The notes: a model not told the origin generated them from the letters alone. Shown: positions 35,391-44,543, numbered from the stretch's first letter. The stretch: DNA of 64,000 bases from Citrobacter rodentium NBRC 105723 = DSM 16636 (GCF_021278985.1 NZ_CP082833.1:3596001-3660000); one strand, 5' to 3'. Numbers and translations are program-made.

Positions 35391-35419
35391 GCGTTATTAA
35401 TGACATAACAAAAATAAAT

Positions 35420-35435
35420 AGTGACGCGCTTCGCA
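35420..35435 (+). promoter_or_regulatory. Candidate CRP site upstream of fadD
   Basis: AGTGA-CGCGCT-TCGCA has CRP spacing and four matches in the first half and three in the second. fadD is catabolite-repressed in E. coli. Confidence 0.4.
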
Positions 35436-35458
35436 ACCTTTTCGTTGAGTAATTAATA

Positions 35459-35475
35459 AACTGGTACGCTGAGTT
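35459..35475. promoter_or_regulatory. FadR operator of fadD
   Basis: AACTGGTACGCTGAGTT matches the FadR pattern (A-CTGGTnCGACnnGTT) well and lies about 75 bases before the fadD start. The repressor gene itself is at 47098 in this window. Confidence 0.75.
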
Positions 35476-35547
35476 AATATTATGTTAACGGCTTGTTTAT
35501 TATCTGGGGTTGAGATGACGACGAACACTCATTTTAGAGGTGATGCA

Positions 35548-37233
35548 GTGAAGAAGGTTTGGTTAAACCGTTATCCCGCGGATGTGCCTGCGGAGATCAA
35601 TCCTGACCGTTATCAATCCCTGGTGGAACTGTTTGAACATGCTGTCGCGCGCTACGCTGACCAGCCAGCGTTCGTCAATATGGGGGAGGTGATGACCTTC
35701 CGCAAGCTTGAAGAGCGCAGCCGCGCCTTTGCCGCCTGGCTGCAGGAAGGGCTGGGGCTGAAAAAGGGCGACCGCGTCGCGCTGATGATGCCGAACCTGT
35801 TGCAGTATCCTGTGGCGCTGTTTGGCATTCTGCGCGCCGGGATGATCGTGGTGAACGTTAACCCGCTGTATACCCCGCGCGAACTGGAGCATCAGCTTAA
35901 CGACAGCGGCGCGGCGGCGATCGTCATCGTTTCCAACTTCGCCCATACTCTGGAAAAAGTGGTTGAGAAAACCCAGGTTCAGCACGTTATCCTGACCCGC
36001 ATGGGCGACCAGCTGTCGACGGCGAAAGGGACGCTGGTGAACTTTGTCGTCAAATACATCAAACGGCTGGTGCCGAAGTATCACCTGCCGGATGCCATCT
36101 CCTTTCGCAGCGCGCTGCATGCTGGCTACCGTATGCAGTACGTGAAGCCGGAAGTGGTGTCTGAAGACCTGGCGTTTTTACAATATACCGGCGGTACTAC
36201 CGGCGTGGCGAAAGGGGCGATGCTTACGCACCGTAATATGCTGGCCAACCTCGAGCAGGTGAAAGCCACCTACGGGCCGCTGCTGCATCCGGGCAAGGAG
36301 CTGGTGGTCACCGCGCTGCCGCTGTATCACATTTTCGCGCTGACCATGAACTGCCTGCTGTTTATCGAACTGGGCGGACAGAACCTGCTGATCACCAACC
36401 CGCGCGACATTCCGGGGCTGGTGAAAGAGCTGGCGAAATACCCGTTTACCGCCATGACCGGGGTCAATACCCTGTTTAACGCCCTGCTTAACAATAAAGA
36501 GTTTCAGCAGCTGGATTTCTCTGCCCTGCATCTTTCCGCCGGCGGCGGGATGCCGGTGCAGCAGGCGGTGGCGGAGCGCTGGGTAAAACTCACCGGGCAA
36601 TATTTGCTGGAAGGCTACGGCCTGACGGAGTGCGCGCCGCTGGTCAGCGTTAATCCGCATGATATTGATTATCATAGCGGCAGCATTGGCCTGCCGGTGC
36701 CGTCCACGGAAGCGAAACTGGTGGACGATGACGACAACGAAGTGCCGCCGGATCAGCCCGGCGAACTGTGCATTAAAGGTCCTCAGGTGATGCTCGGCTA
36801 CTGGCAGCGCCCGGACGCTACCGACGAGATCATTAAGGACGGCTGGCTGCACACCGGCGATATCGCGGTGATGGACGACGAAGGCTTCCTGCGCATTGTC
36901 GATCGTAAAAAAGATATGATTCTGGTATCTGGCTTCAACGTCTATCCGAATGAGATTGAAGATGTGGTGATGCAGCATCCGGGCGTGCTGGAGGTGGCCG
37001 CCGTCGGCGTTCCGTCCGGCAGCAGCGGCGAAGCGGTGAAGATCTTCGTGGTGAAAAAAGACGCGACGCTGACCGATGAGGCGCTGGTCACCTTCTGCCG
37101 CCGCCACCTGACCGGTTATAAGGTGCCTAAGTTGGTGGAGTTCCGCGACGAACTGCCAAAATCAAACGTCGGCAAAATTTTACGTCGGGAATTGCGTGAC
37201 GAAGCCCGCAGCAAAGTAGACAATAAGGGCTGA
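35548..37233 (+). CDS. fadD: FadD, long-chain fatty acyl-CoA synthetase
   Basis: Peripheral membrane enzyme that activates long-chain fatty acids with ATP and CoA as they cross the inner membrane, feeding beta-oxidation and producing the acyl-CoA that releases FadR. 561 residues from a GTG at 35548 (AGAGGTGA upstream); the longer frame from 35482 adds 22 residues absent in E. coli. ATP/AMP signature YTGGTTGVAKG at 213-223; the FACS motif NGWLHTGD-like DGWLHTGDIAVMDDEGF and the catalytic Lys in SNVGKILRR are present. Confidence 0.95.
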   Translation: MKKVWLNRYPADVPAEINPDRYQSLVELFEHAVARYADQPAFVNMGEVMTFRKLEERSRAFAAWLQEGLGLKKGDRVALMMPNLLQYPVALFGILRAGMIVVNVNPLYTPRELEHQLNDSGAAAIVIVSNFAHTLEKVVEKTQVQHVILTRMGDQLSTAKGTLVNFVVKYIKRLVPKYHLPDAISFRSALHAGYRMQYVKPEVVSEDLAFLQYTGGTTGVAKGAMLTHRNMLANLEQVKATYGPLLHPGKELVVTALPLYHIFALTMNCLLFIELGGQNLLITNPRDIPGLVKELAKYPFTAMTGVNTLFNALLNNKEFQQLDFSALHLSAGGGMPVQQAVAERWVKLTGQYLLEGYGLTECAPLVSVNPHDIDYHSGSIGLPVPSTEAKLVDDDDNEVPPDQPGELCIKGPQVMLGYWQRPDATDEIIKDGWLHTGDIAVMDDEGFLRIVDRKKDMILVSGFNVYPNEIEDVVMQHPGVLEVAAVGVPSGSSGEAVKIFVVKKDATLTDEALVTFCRRHLTGYKVPKLVEFRDELPKSNVGKILRRELRDEARSKVDNKG

Positions 37234-37278
37234 GCGTTAAGCAACACGTCAGACGCCGGGCAATCCGGCGTTTTTTTT
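37192..37278 (+). ncRNA. sroD: SroD-like small RNA from the fadD 3' end, with terminator
   Basis: In E. coli a roughly 86-nt RNA, SroD, covers the last codons of fadD and the short spacer before rnd. The same layout exists here, ending in a terminator: CGCCGG/CCGGCG stem (37255-37270) and eight T's (37271-37278). Ends are set by analogy; function unknown. Confidence 0.45.
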
Positions 37279-37302
37279 GGCGTAAACCAAAGAGAAAACG
37301 AT

Positions 37303-38436
37303 TTGAATTACCAAATGATCACCACTGATGACGCGCTGGCGACCCTCTGCGAAGCGGTCCGCGCGTTTCCTGCCATCGCCCTGGATACCGAATTTGTTCG
37401 TACCCGCACCTATTATCCGCAGCTGGGGCTTATCCAGTTGTTTGACGGCGAACGCGTGGCGCTGATTGACCCGCATGGTATCAGCGACTGGTCGCCGCTG
37501 AAGGCGATTCTGCGCGATACCGCTATCACCAAGTACCTGCACGCAGGCAGTGAAGATCTGGAAGTGTTTCTCAATGCCTTTGGCGAACTGCCGCAGCCGC
37601 TAATCGACACGCAGATTCTGGCGGCTTTCTGCGGGCGTCCGCTGTCATGGGGCTTCGCCTCGATGGTGGAAGAGTATACCGGCGTGGCGCTCGACAAGAG
37701 CGAGTCGCGCACCGACTGGCTGGCGCGTCCGCTGACCGAACGTCAGTGCGAATATGCGGCGGCGGACGTGTGGTATCTGCTGCCGATTGCCGGGAAGCTG
37801 ATGGCGGAAACGGAGGCCGCAGGCTGGCTGCCCGCGGCGCTGGACGAATGCCGTCTGATGCAACAACGCCGCCAGGAGATTCTGGCGCCGGAAGAGGCCT
37901 GGCGCGACATTGGTAACGCCTGGCAGCTACGGACCCGTCAGCTTGCCTGCCTGCAGCTGTTGGCCGACTGGCGCCTGCGCAAAGCGCGCGAGCGCGATCT
38001 CGCGGTCAATTTCGTGGTACGCGAAGAACATCTGTGGTCGGTGGCGCGTTATATGCCCGGCAGCCTTGGCGAACTCGACAGCCTCGGTCTTTCCGGTAGC
38101 GAAATTCGCTTCCACGGCAAGACGCTGCTCGCGCTGGTCGCCAGAGCGCAGGCGCTACCGGACGACGCGCTGCCGGAGCCGCTGCTCAACCTGATTGATA
38201 TGCCGGGCTATCGCAAAGCGTTTAAGGCCATTAAGTCATTAATTGCAGAAGTGAGCGCGGAACATCAGCTCAGCGCGGAACTGCTGGCGTCGCGCCGCCA
38301 GATTAATCAGTTGCTTAACTGGCACTGGCGGCTACGACCGCAGAGTGCCGAGCCGGAGCTGATTTCCGGCTGGCGCGGCGAACTGATGGCCGCGAAGATC
38401 CGCGCGCTGCTGGCGGAGTATCCGCGCGAGGGATAA
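37303..38436 (+). CDS. rnd: RNase D, tRNA 3'-processing exonuclease
   Basis: DEDDy 3'-5' exoribonuclease trimming tRNA precursors and other small RNAs. 377 residues with catalytic Asp28, Glu30, Asp85, Tyr151 and Asp155 (LDTEF, GSEDLEVF, YAAAD), then two HRDC domains (about 210-290 and 295-370). The start is UUG, as in E. coli, where a run of eight U's upstream of the ribosome site is needed for good translation; the same T8 is at 37271-37278. No other ATG fits. Confidence 0.95.
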   Translation: MNYQMITTDDALATLCEAVRAFPAIALDTEFVRTRTYYPQLGLIQLFDGERVALIDPHGISDWSPLKAILRDTAITKYLHAGSEDLEVFLNAFGELPQPLIDTQILAAFCGRPLSWGFASMVEEYTGVALDKSESRTDWLARPLTERQCEYAAADVWYLLPIAGKLMAETEAAGWLPAALDECRLMQQRRQEILAPEEAWRDIGNAWQLRTRQLACLQLLADWRLRKARERDLAVNFVVREEHLWSVARYMPGSLGELDSLGLSGSEIRFHGKTLLALVARAQALPDDALPEPLLNLIDMPGYRKAFKAIKSLIAEVSAEHQLSAELLASRRQINQLLNWHWRLRPQSAEPELISGWRGELMAAKIRALLAEYPREG

Positions 38437-38445
38437 GCGGCGGCT

Positions 38446-39537
38446 TCAGCGCGATGCGCGTATCTGCGCGCAAATCGCCTCGCCGACCTGCTGCGTGGAG
38501 GCGTTGCCCTTCAGGTCCGGCGTTTTCGGCCCGCTGGCGATGACTTGCTCAATCGCCGCCAGTATGCCGTCATGGGCGGCGGTATAGCGCGCATCGCCAT
38601 TGCCGAGGAAGTCGAGCATCATCGCGCCTGCCCAGATGGTGGCAATCGGGTTGGCGATGTTCTGACCGTAAATATCCGGTGCTGAGCCGTGGACCGGTTC
38701 GAACAGCGAGGGGAATGCGCGCTGCGGATTGAGGTTGGCGGAAGGGGCAAGCCCGATGGTGCCGGTGCAGGCCGGACCGAGATCCGACAGGATATCGCCA
38801 AACAGATTCGAAGCGACCACCACGTCGAAACGCTCCGGCTGCATGACAAAGCGGGCGCAGAGAATATCGATATGCTGTTTGTCCCAGCGAATATCAGGAT
38901 AGTGGTGCGCCATCGCCTCCACCCGCTCGTCCCAGAAGGGCATACTGATCGCCAGCCCGTTGGATTTGGTTGCTGACGTCAGCGTTTTGCGCGGACGGCT
39001 CTGCGCCAGCTCAAACGCAAAGCGCAAAATACGATCCACGCCGCGACGGGTAAATACCGACTCCTGAATCACCAGCTCATGCTCCGTCCCCGGATTCACG
39101 CGCCCGCCGAGCGAGGAGTATTCGCCTTCGGTATTTTCCCGCACCACGTAAAAATCGATGTCGCCGGGCTGTTTTCCTGTCAGCGGACAGGGCACGCCGG
39201 GAAACAGACGCACGGGGCGCAGATTCACGTACTGATCGAATTCGCGGCGGAATTTCAGCAGCGATCCCCATAGCGAAACGTGGTCCGGTACCGTCTCCGG
39301 CCAGCCGACAGCGCCGAAGTAGATGGCGTCAAAGGCGCTGAGCTGCTCGTGCCAGTCATCCGGCATCATCTGACCGTGTTGCAGATAATACTCGCAGCTG
39401 GCCCACGTAAACGTCTCAAAACTCAGCGCCACGCCCCAGCGCTCGCAGGCCGCCTGCAACACCCGCATACCCTCCGGCAGCACCTCTTTACCAATGCCGT
39501 CACCGGGGATGGCGGCAATACGAAAGGTTTTGTTCAT
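38446..39537 (-). CDS. dmlA: DmlA, D-malate dehydrogenase (decarboxylating)
   Basis: NAD-dependent beta-decarboxylating dehydrogenase converting D-malate to pyruvate and CO2, allowing aerobic growth on D-malate. 363 residues. Isopropylmalate/isocitrate dehydrogenase family signature NLFGDILSDLGPACTGTIGLAPSANL, the metal-binding Asp residues within it and substrate loop LRPVRLFPGVPCPL are visible. The ATG at 39537 (MNKTFRIAAIPGDGIG) is preferred over 39549. It is divergent from the LysR gene, which likely activates it. In K-12 the yeaVWX genes lie between it and rnd; they are absent here. Confidence 0.92.
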   Translation of the reverse strand: MNKTFRIAAIPGDGIGKEVLPEGMRVLQAACERWGVALSFETFTWASCEYYLQHGQMMPDDWHEQLSAFDAIYFGAVGWPETVPDHVSLWGSLLKFRREFDQYVNLRPVRLFPGVPCPLTGKQPGDIDFYVVRENTEGEYSSLGGRVNPGTEHELVIQESVFTRRGVDRILRFAFELAQSRPRKTLTSATKSNGLAISMPFWDERVEAMAHHYPDIRWDKQHIDILCARFVMQPERFDVVVASNLFGDILSDLGPACTGTIGLAPSANLNPQRAFPSLFEPVHGSAPDIYGQNIANPIATIWAGAMMLDFLGNGDARYTAAHDGILAAIEQVIASGPKTPDLKGNASTQQVGEAICAQIRASR

Positions 39538-39640
39538 CTCAGCTCTCACTTATCGGTCCAGGAAATTGACATCCGCTCTATCCTATAATTGACTGAACGG
39601 TAATTAATCACGCTATCTGGTGAAACATAAAACACAGATC

Positions 39641-40558
39641 ATGAATAATCTGCCGCTGTTAAACGACCTGCGCATCTTTATGCTGGTGGCGCGACGCGCG
39701 GGATTTGCCGCCGTGGCGCAGGAGATGGGCGTATCGCCCGCCTTTGTCAGTAAACGCATCGCGCTGCTGGAGCAGAGCCTTAACGTGACGTTGCTGCACC
39801 GCACCACCCGGCGGGTGAGCATTACCGAAGAGGGAGAGCGCATTTACGCGTGGGCGCAGCGTATTCTCTGCGACGTGGATCAGATGCTGGACGAGCTTTC
39901 CGCTGCGCGTCAGGTGCCGCAGGGGATGCTGCGTATTATCAGCAGCTTTGGCTTCGGGCGGCGCGTGGTGGCCCCGGCGCTGTCGGCGCTGGCGAAACAG
40001 TATCCGCAGCTGGAGCTGCGCTTCGATGTTGCAGACCGGCTGGTGGATCTGGCGAATGAGGGCGTCGATCTGGATATTCGCATCGGTGACGATATCGCGC
40101 CAAATCTGATCGCCCGTAAACTGGGCACCAACTACCGTATTCTTTGCGCCTCGCCCGCTTTTTTAGCCCGCTATGGGACGCCGAAGCAGTTGAACGAGCT
40201 GTCCGCTTATCCCTGCCTGGTCATTAAGGAACGCGACCACCCCTTTGGCGTCTGGCAGCTGCAAAGCAAGGAGGGTCAACATGCCATTAAGGTGACCGGG
40301 GCGCTGTCGTCAAATCATGGTGAAATAGTGCATCAGTGGTGCCTGGATGGGCAGGGGATAGCGCTACGCTCGTGGTGGGACGTCTGCGACAATATCGCCA
40401 GCGGGCATCTGGTGCATCTTCTGCCTGAGTATTACCAGCCAGCCAATATCTGGGCGGTTTATGTTTCCCGGCTGGCCGCCTCGGCGAAAGTACGAATTAC
40501 CGTTGAGTTTCTTCGCCGCTATTTTGCCGAACGCTATCCGGTTTTTTCCGTGAAATAA
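39641..40558 (+). CDS. dmlR: DmlR-like LysR-type regulator
   Basis: LysR-type transcription factor with N-terminal winged HTH (about 5-65: FAAVAQEMGVSPAFVSKRIALLEQ) and a periplasmic-binding-type effector domain (about 90-300). Its divergent position next to dmlA implies control by D-malate, as for E. coli DmlR. The ATG at 39641 gives 305 residues with the HTH at the usual distance from the start; an in-frame GTG at 39620 would add seven residues. A bidirectional terminator follows. Confidence 0.85.
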   Translation: MNNLPLLNDLRIFMLVARRAGFAAVAQEMGVSPAFVSKRIALLEQSLNVTLLHRTTRRVSITEEGERIYAWAQRILCDVDQMLDELSAARQVPQGMLRIISSFGFGRRVVAPALSALAKQYPQLELRFDVADRLVDLANEGVDLDIRIGDDIAPNLIARKLGTNYRILCASPAFLARYGTPKQLNELSAYPCLVIKERDHPFGVWQLQSKEGQHAIKVTGALSSNHGEIVHQWCLDGQGIALRSWWDVCDNIASGHLVHLLPEYYQPANIWAVYVSRLAASAKVRITVEFLRRYFAERYPVFSVK

Positions 40559-40632
40559 CGGCTAAAAATACTGTATATATAACCAATATTATTTCTTTGT
40601 TTCTGGCTGTATTCAGATTTTTAGTACAAATA

Positions 40633-40660
40633 AAAAAGGCAGAATCCTCTGCCTTTTTTT
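40633..40660. terminator. Bidirectional terminator between dmlR and minE
   Basis: AAAAAGGCAGA, loop ATCC, TCTGCC then seven T's; an A-run on the other side serves the min operon. Confidence 0.92.
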
Positions 40661-40686
40661 AACCAGGAATTATCTGAACCGAAATG

Positions 40687-40953
40687 TTATTTCGATTCTT
40701 CCGCTTCTGGCAATGTTACGTTAAGTTCAAGAATAGAAATATCGCCGTCTTTTTGCTCAAGCTGAACGGTGACCATTTCCGGATCGATTTGTACATATTT
40801 ACAAATGACCTCAAGAATATCTTTACGCAACTGCGGTAAATAATGCGGCTCGGCGTCGCTACGACGACGCTCGGCGACAATAATCTGCAACCGCTCTTTG
40901 GCGATGTTGGCTGTGCTCTTTTTCCGCGAGAGAAAAAAATCCAGTAATGCCAT
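40687..40953 (-). CDS. minE: MinE, topological specificity factor of division
   Basis: 88-residue protein that drives pole-to-pole oscillation by stimulating MinD ATPase. N-terminal [12 protein letters not shown] is the amphipathic membrane-targeting helix; residues about 12-31 ([18 protein letters not shown]) form the anti-MinCD contact; the C-terminal half is the topological-specificity dimer domain. Last gene of minCDE; three bases separate it from minD. Confidence 0.97.
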
Positions 40954-40956
40954 AAC

Positions 40957-41769
40957 TTATCCTCCGAACAGGCGTTTGAGGAAACCTTTCTTCTCTTCTT
41001 CAATGAAGCGGAAAGGACGTTCTTCTCCCAGCAGACGATCGACCGTGTCGGCATACGCTTTACCCGCATCGGCGGCGCTGTCAAGAATGACCGGTTCGCC
41101 CTGGTTAGAGGCGCGCAGTACTGACTGATCTTCCGGGATAACCCCGACGAGCTTAATACGCAGGATCTCCAGCACGTCTTCCATGCTGAGCATATCGCCT
41201 TTATTCACCCGACCCGGATTGTAGCGCGTCAGCAGCAGATGTTCTTTGATCGGCTCTTCACCGTTTTCGGCACGACGGGATTTCGACGCCAGGATGCCCA
41301 GGATGCGGTCAGAGTCACGCACCGAAGAGACTTCCGGGTTAGTGGTGATAATCGCTTCATCGGCGAAATAGAGCGCCATCAGCGCGCCGGTTTCGATACC
41401 GGCAGGCGAGTCGCAGACGATAAATTCAAAATCCATCGCTTTCAGATCGTCGAGCACCTTCGCGACGCCATCACGGGTTAATGCGTCTTTATCGCGCGTC
41501 TGCGAGGCAGGAAGAATAAAAAGGTTTTCAGTGCGTTTGTCCTTGATTAACGCCTGATTCAGCGTCGCATCGCCCTGAATGACGTTGACGAAATCGTAAA
41601 CGACCCGGCGTTCACATCCCATGATGAGATCGAGGTTACGCAGGCCGATATCAAAATCAATAACGACGGTTTTCTTTCCCTTCTGGGCCAAACCAGTAGC
41701 GATGGCCGCGCTGGAGGTGGTTTTGCCAACGCCCCCTTTACCCGATGTAACTACAATAATGCGTGCCAT
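40957..41769 (-). CDS. minD: MinD, septum-site ATPase
   Basis: 270-residue ParA/MinD-family ATPase that dimerises on the membrane with ATP and recruits MinC. Deviant Walker A SGKGGVGKTT (9-18) with signature Lys11 and Lys16; DFDIGLRNLD switch I; VCDSPAG switch II; C-terminal amphipathic membrane helix (about 255-270, EEKKGFLKRLFGG). 23 bases after minC, 3 before minE. Confidence 0.97.
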   Translation of the reverse strand: MARIIVVTSGKGGVGKTTSSAAIATGLAQKGKKTVVIDFDIGLRNLDLIMGCERRVVYDFVNVIQGDATLNQALIKDKRTENLFILPASQTRDKDALTRDGVAKVLDDLKAMDFEFIVCDSPAGIETGALMALYFADEAIITTNPEVSSVRDSDRILGILASKSRRAENGEEPIKEHLLLTRYNPGRVNKGDMLSMEDVLEILRIKLVGVIPEDQSVLRASNQGEPVILDSAADAGKAYADTVDRLLGEERPFRFIEEEKKGFLKRLFGG

Positions 41770-41792
41770 AGAAATTCCTTGTTAAAAAGGGA

Positions 41793-42491
41793 TCAATTCA
41801 ACGGTTGAACTGTCAAAGCGTTGTCTGCCAGCTGCAGGCGCGCCGCTTTGCCATAAAATTCTGCCGGGATTTTATCACTCAGCCAGTAAACACCTGCGAT
41901 AGACACCAGTTCCGCCGTCAGATGGGTACAAAAAATTTGCGCTTCCCGATCGCCGCTGGCGCCTGCCAGCGCCCGGCCTCTCATCATGCCATACACATGA
42001 ATATTGCCATCAGCGATAAGCTCTGCGCCAGCGCTGACGTGACTTGTAACAATCAGATCACATTGTGGAGCATAAATGCGCTGACCGGAACGAACCGGTA
42101 CATCAATAAATCGCGTTTTTGTGACGCTATTAGCGTTTTGCGCCGCTACGGCGGGCTCCGGGGGCGCAGAACGCGCCGCTTTCTCTTTACCCTCAGTGAG
42201 TAAAGGAAGGCCCAGCCTGTCAATTTCAGCTTTCAGCTGCGCATCTTTACAGCCGCTGACGCCGATAATGCGCAGTCCCACAGAGGAGATAACCTCCTGC
42301 AGCACTGGCCAGTTGACCGGCGTATTAAGACCGCTGACGTTTACCACCACGGGAGCATGTTTTAAAAAAGCGGGAGCCTGAGCGATTTTGTCTTCTAACG
42401 CCTGACGAATAACCTCGGGTTCGGCTTCATGCAAATGAACCACTGATAAGGTGAAGCTACTGCCTTTAAGTTCGATGGGCGTGTTTGACAT
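41793..42491 (-). CDS. minC: MinC, FtsZ assembly inhibitor
   Basis: 232-residue division inhibitor: N-terminal FtsZ-destabilising domain (1-~105), a variable Ala/Pro linker, and a C-terminal beta-helix domain (about 125-232: RSGQRIYAPQCDLIVTSHVSAGAELIADGNIHVYGMMRGRALAG is its core region) that dimerises and binds MinD and the FtsZ tail. The ATG at 42491 (MSNTPIELKG) is the E. coli start; the frame continues to 42521 without support. First gene of minCDE. Confidence 0.95.
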   Translation of the reverse strand: MSNTPIELKGSSFTLSVVHLHEAEPEVIRQALEDKIAQAPAFLKHAPVVVNVSGLNTPVNWPVLQEVISSVGLRIIGVSGCKDAQLKAEIDRLGLPLLTEGKEKAARSAPPEPAVAAQNANSVTKTRFIDVPVRSGQRIYAPQCDLIVTSHVSAGAELIADGNIHVYGMMRGRALAGASGDREAQIFCTHLTAELVSIAGVYWLSDKIPAEFYGKAARLQLADNALTVQPLN

Positions 42492-42617
42492 CCTGGCCTT
42501 ACTCAATTTGCTATTTATCATCCCGGTCCGGGAGTGATATTCCGAAGTCCAGAAGGCATGTTATAGTCACTATTATATTGAGGCAAGTCGCCAACCGTTT
42601 AATTCAGAGTAAAAAGT

Positions 42618-42911
42618 ATGTTTTGTGTGATCTACAGAAGTACTAAACGTGACCAGACCTATTTATATGTCGAAAAAAAAGACGATTTCTCCCGCGTTCC
42701 GGAAGAGCTGATGAAAGGTTTTGGCCAGCCAAAACTGGCGATGATATTGCCGCTGGACGGTCGTAAGAAGTTAGTTAATGCCGATCTGGAAAAAGTAAAA
42801 CAGGCCTTAACCGAACAGGGTTATTATTTACAGCTGCCGCCGCCGCCGGAAGATCTATTGAAACAACACCTTTCAGCCGCAGCGCGGAACGTTGCCGACG
42901 CGGAAAAATAA
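42618..42911 (+). CDS. ycgL: YcgL-domain protein
   Basis: 97-residue cytoplasmic protein with a single YcgL domain (PF05166); the structure is known for E. coli but the function is not. Start MFCVIYRSTKRDQTYLYVEK and the KLAMILPLDGRKKL segment are conserved. Divergent from minC with about 125 bases between; ycgM follows 68 bases later, so ycgLMN may be loosely cotranscribed. Confidence 0.93.
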   Translation: MFCVIYRSTKRDQTYLYVEKKDDFSRVPEELMKGFGQPKLAMILPLDGRKKLVNADLEKVKQALTEQGYYLQLPPPPEDLLKQHLSAAARNVADAEK

Positions 42912-42979
42912 GCGGTATCCGGCCTGAAGCCTGTCGGTGCCATTCCACATATCAGGATGACAGATTAGGGGAACAACAA

Positions 42980-43639
42980 ATGTATCAACATCACAACTGG
43001 CAGGGCGCGCTGCTTGACTACCCGGTAAGCAAAGTGGTTTGCGTGGGCAGCAACTACGCGAAGCATATTCAGGAGATGGGCAGCGCGACGCCGGAAGAGC
43101 CGGTACTGTTTATCAAGCCCGAGACGGCGCTGTGCGATTTACGCCAGCCGCTGGCGATCCCGGCGGATATGGGGTCGGTGCATCATGAGGTGGAACTGGC
43201 GGTCCTGATTGGCGCCACGCTACGCCAGGCCAGCGAAGAGCACGTGCGTAAAGCCATTGCCGGCTACGGCGTGGCGCTCGATCTGACGCTGCGTGATATT
43301 CAGGGCAAAATGAAAAAGGCCGGGCAACCCTGGGAGAAAGCGAAAGGCTTCGATAACTCCTGCCCGCTCTCCGGCTTCATTCCGGTGGCGGAATTTAACG
43401 GCGATCCGCAGGATACGCCGCTGAGCCTGGCGGTAAACGGCGAGATTCGCCAGCAGGGAACGACGGCGGATATGATCCATAAAATCGTGCCGCTGATTGC
43501 CTATATGAGTAAATTCTTTACTCTGAAGGCCGGGGATGTGGTGCTGACCGGCACGCCGGAAGGCGTCGGAGCGCTTGCCAGCGGCGACGAGCTGGAAGTG
43601 ACCTTTAACGGCCACTCTTTGACCACCCGCGTTCTGTAA
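42980..43639 (+). CDS. ycgM: YcgM, fumarylacetoacetate-hydrolase-family enzyme
   Basis: 219-residue FAH-fold protein, probably a decarboxylase or hydrolase of small oxo-acids; some relatives are oxaloacetate tautomerases or acylpyruvases. Start region KVVCVGSNYAKHIQEMG; metal ligands in HHEVELAVLIG and the DLTLRDIQ segment; closing motif GDVVLTGTPEGVG. Length normal. The substrate cannot be fixed from sequence. Confidence 0.92.
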   Translation: MYQHHNWQGALLDYPVSKVVCVGSNYAKHIQEMGSATPEEPVLFIKPETALCDLRQPLAIPADMGSVHHEVELAVLIGATLRQASEEHVRKAIAGYGVALDLTLRDIQGKMKKAGQPWEKAKGFDNSCPLSGFIPVAEFNGDPQDTPLSLAVNGEIRQQGTTADMIHKIVPLIAYMSKFFTLKAGDVVLTGTPEGVGALASGDELEVTFNGHSLTTRVL

Positions 43640-43716
43640 CCGTTGCTTGCCGCCTTTTCGGGCGGCAAAACTTGCATCAGCGTGCCAGACTGGTTATAAG
43701 GTGCAGCTTTACAGCA

Positions 43717-44178
43717 ATGGCGGATACCCTGATGAGCGATTTACCTTTCTGGCAAAGTAAGACCCTGGATGAAATGACCGATGCCGAATGGGAGTCGCTT
43801 TGTGACGGCTGTGGTCAGTGCTGTCTGCACAAGCTGATGGATGAAGATACCGACGAAATCTATTTTACCAACGTCGCCTGCCGCCAGCTGAATATCAAAA
43901 CCTGCCAGTGCCGCAACTATGAGCGCCGCTTCGAGTACGAACCTGACTGTATCAAGCTGACGCGTGATAACCTGCCGACCTTCGAATGGCTACCGGCGAC
44001 CTGTGCGTATCGTCTGCTGGCCGAGGGCAAGGGTCTACCGGCGTGGCATCCTCTGCTGACGGGATCGAAAGCGGCAATGCACGGCGAGCGTATTTCGGTA
44101 CGCCATATTGCGGTGAAAGAGTCTGAAGTGCGCGACTGGCAGGATCATATCCTCAACAAGCCGTCATGGGCGGACTGA
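43717..44178 (+). CDS. ycgN: YcgN, zinc/iron-chelating UPF0260 protein
   Basis: 153-residue protein of the YkgJ/UPF0260 family with many cysteines: CDGCGQCCLHK, NVACRQ, TCQCRNY, PDCIK and TCAYRL, a pattern that suggests a metal or Fe-S cluster site. Function unknown. The ATG at 43717 (MADTLMSDLPFWQSK) matches the E. coli length; an internal ATG at 43732 is possible. It directly follows ycgM. Confidence 0.92.
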   Translation: MADTLMSDLPFWQSKTLDEMTDAEWESLCDGCGQCCLHKLMDEDTDEIYFTNVACRQLNIKTCQCRNYERRFEYEPDCIKLTRDNLPTFEWLPATCAYRLLAEGKGLPAWHPLLTGSKAAMHGERISVRHIAVKESEVRDWQDHILNKPSWAD

Positions 44179-44201
44179 GCCGCCCACGCTAATTTCAGGC
44201 G

Positions 44202-44543
44202 TTATGCTTTTTTCGCCTGATACATCCGATCGCCCTGGTGATCCTCTTCGACCCAGAAGTTGATATTGAAGCGGGCGTCGTCGCTGAGTTCCACGCGGTG
44301 CCAGTACTGCGGCGGGCTGGTGGCGAACTGTCCGGCATTAATGACCACTTTGACTTCAGGCTCTTTGGCCTCTTCATTGGCGAAACCGTAATAGGTTACT
44401 GTACCTTCCATCACGCACAGCTGACCGAAAACGCCGGCGGCGGTGTTATGGTGGGAGAGCAGGGCAGCGGGGACGTTCTCTTTGGTAAAGAAAGGGGTGG
44501 AACGTTTGATTTTCCAGTGTGCCGGGATGCGCAGGTGGGACAT
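44202..44543 (-). CDS. DUF1971 (YeaR/TehB-like) nitrosative-stress protein, STM1808 type
   Basis: 113-residue cupin-like protein of family DUF1971. It resembles Salmonella STM1808, an NsrR-regulated gene needed for nitric-oxide resistance that sits at the same place next to dsbB, and more distantly E. coli YeaR. His31/His32 (LLSHHNTAAG) and His82 (PQYWHRVEL) match the two histidines reported as important in STM1808. No membrane segment. The start ATG at 44543 follows GAGGAG. A 35-base palindrome lies directly upstream. Confidence 0.85.
   Translation of the reverse strand: MSHLRIPAHWKIKRSTPFFTKENVPAALLSHHNTAAGVFGQLCVMEGTVTYYGFANEEAKEPEVKVVINAGQFATSPPQYWHRVELSDDARFNINFWVEEDHQGDRMYQAKKA

Noticed and set aside
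36178..37107. 309-codon antisense ORF inside fadD
   Set aside because: Mirror of the fadD frame with no recognisable protein features.
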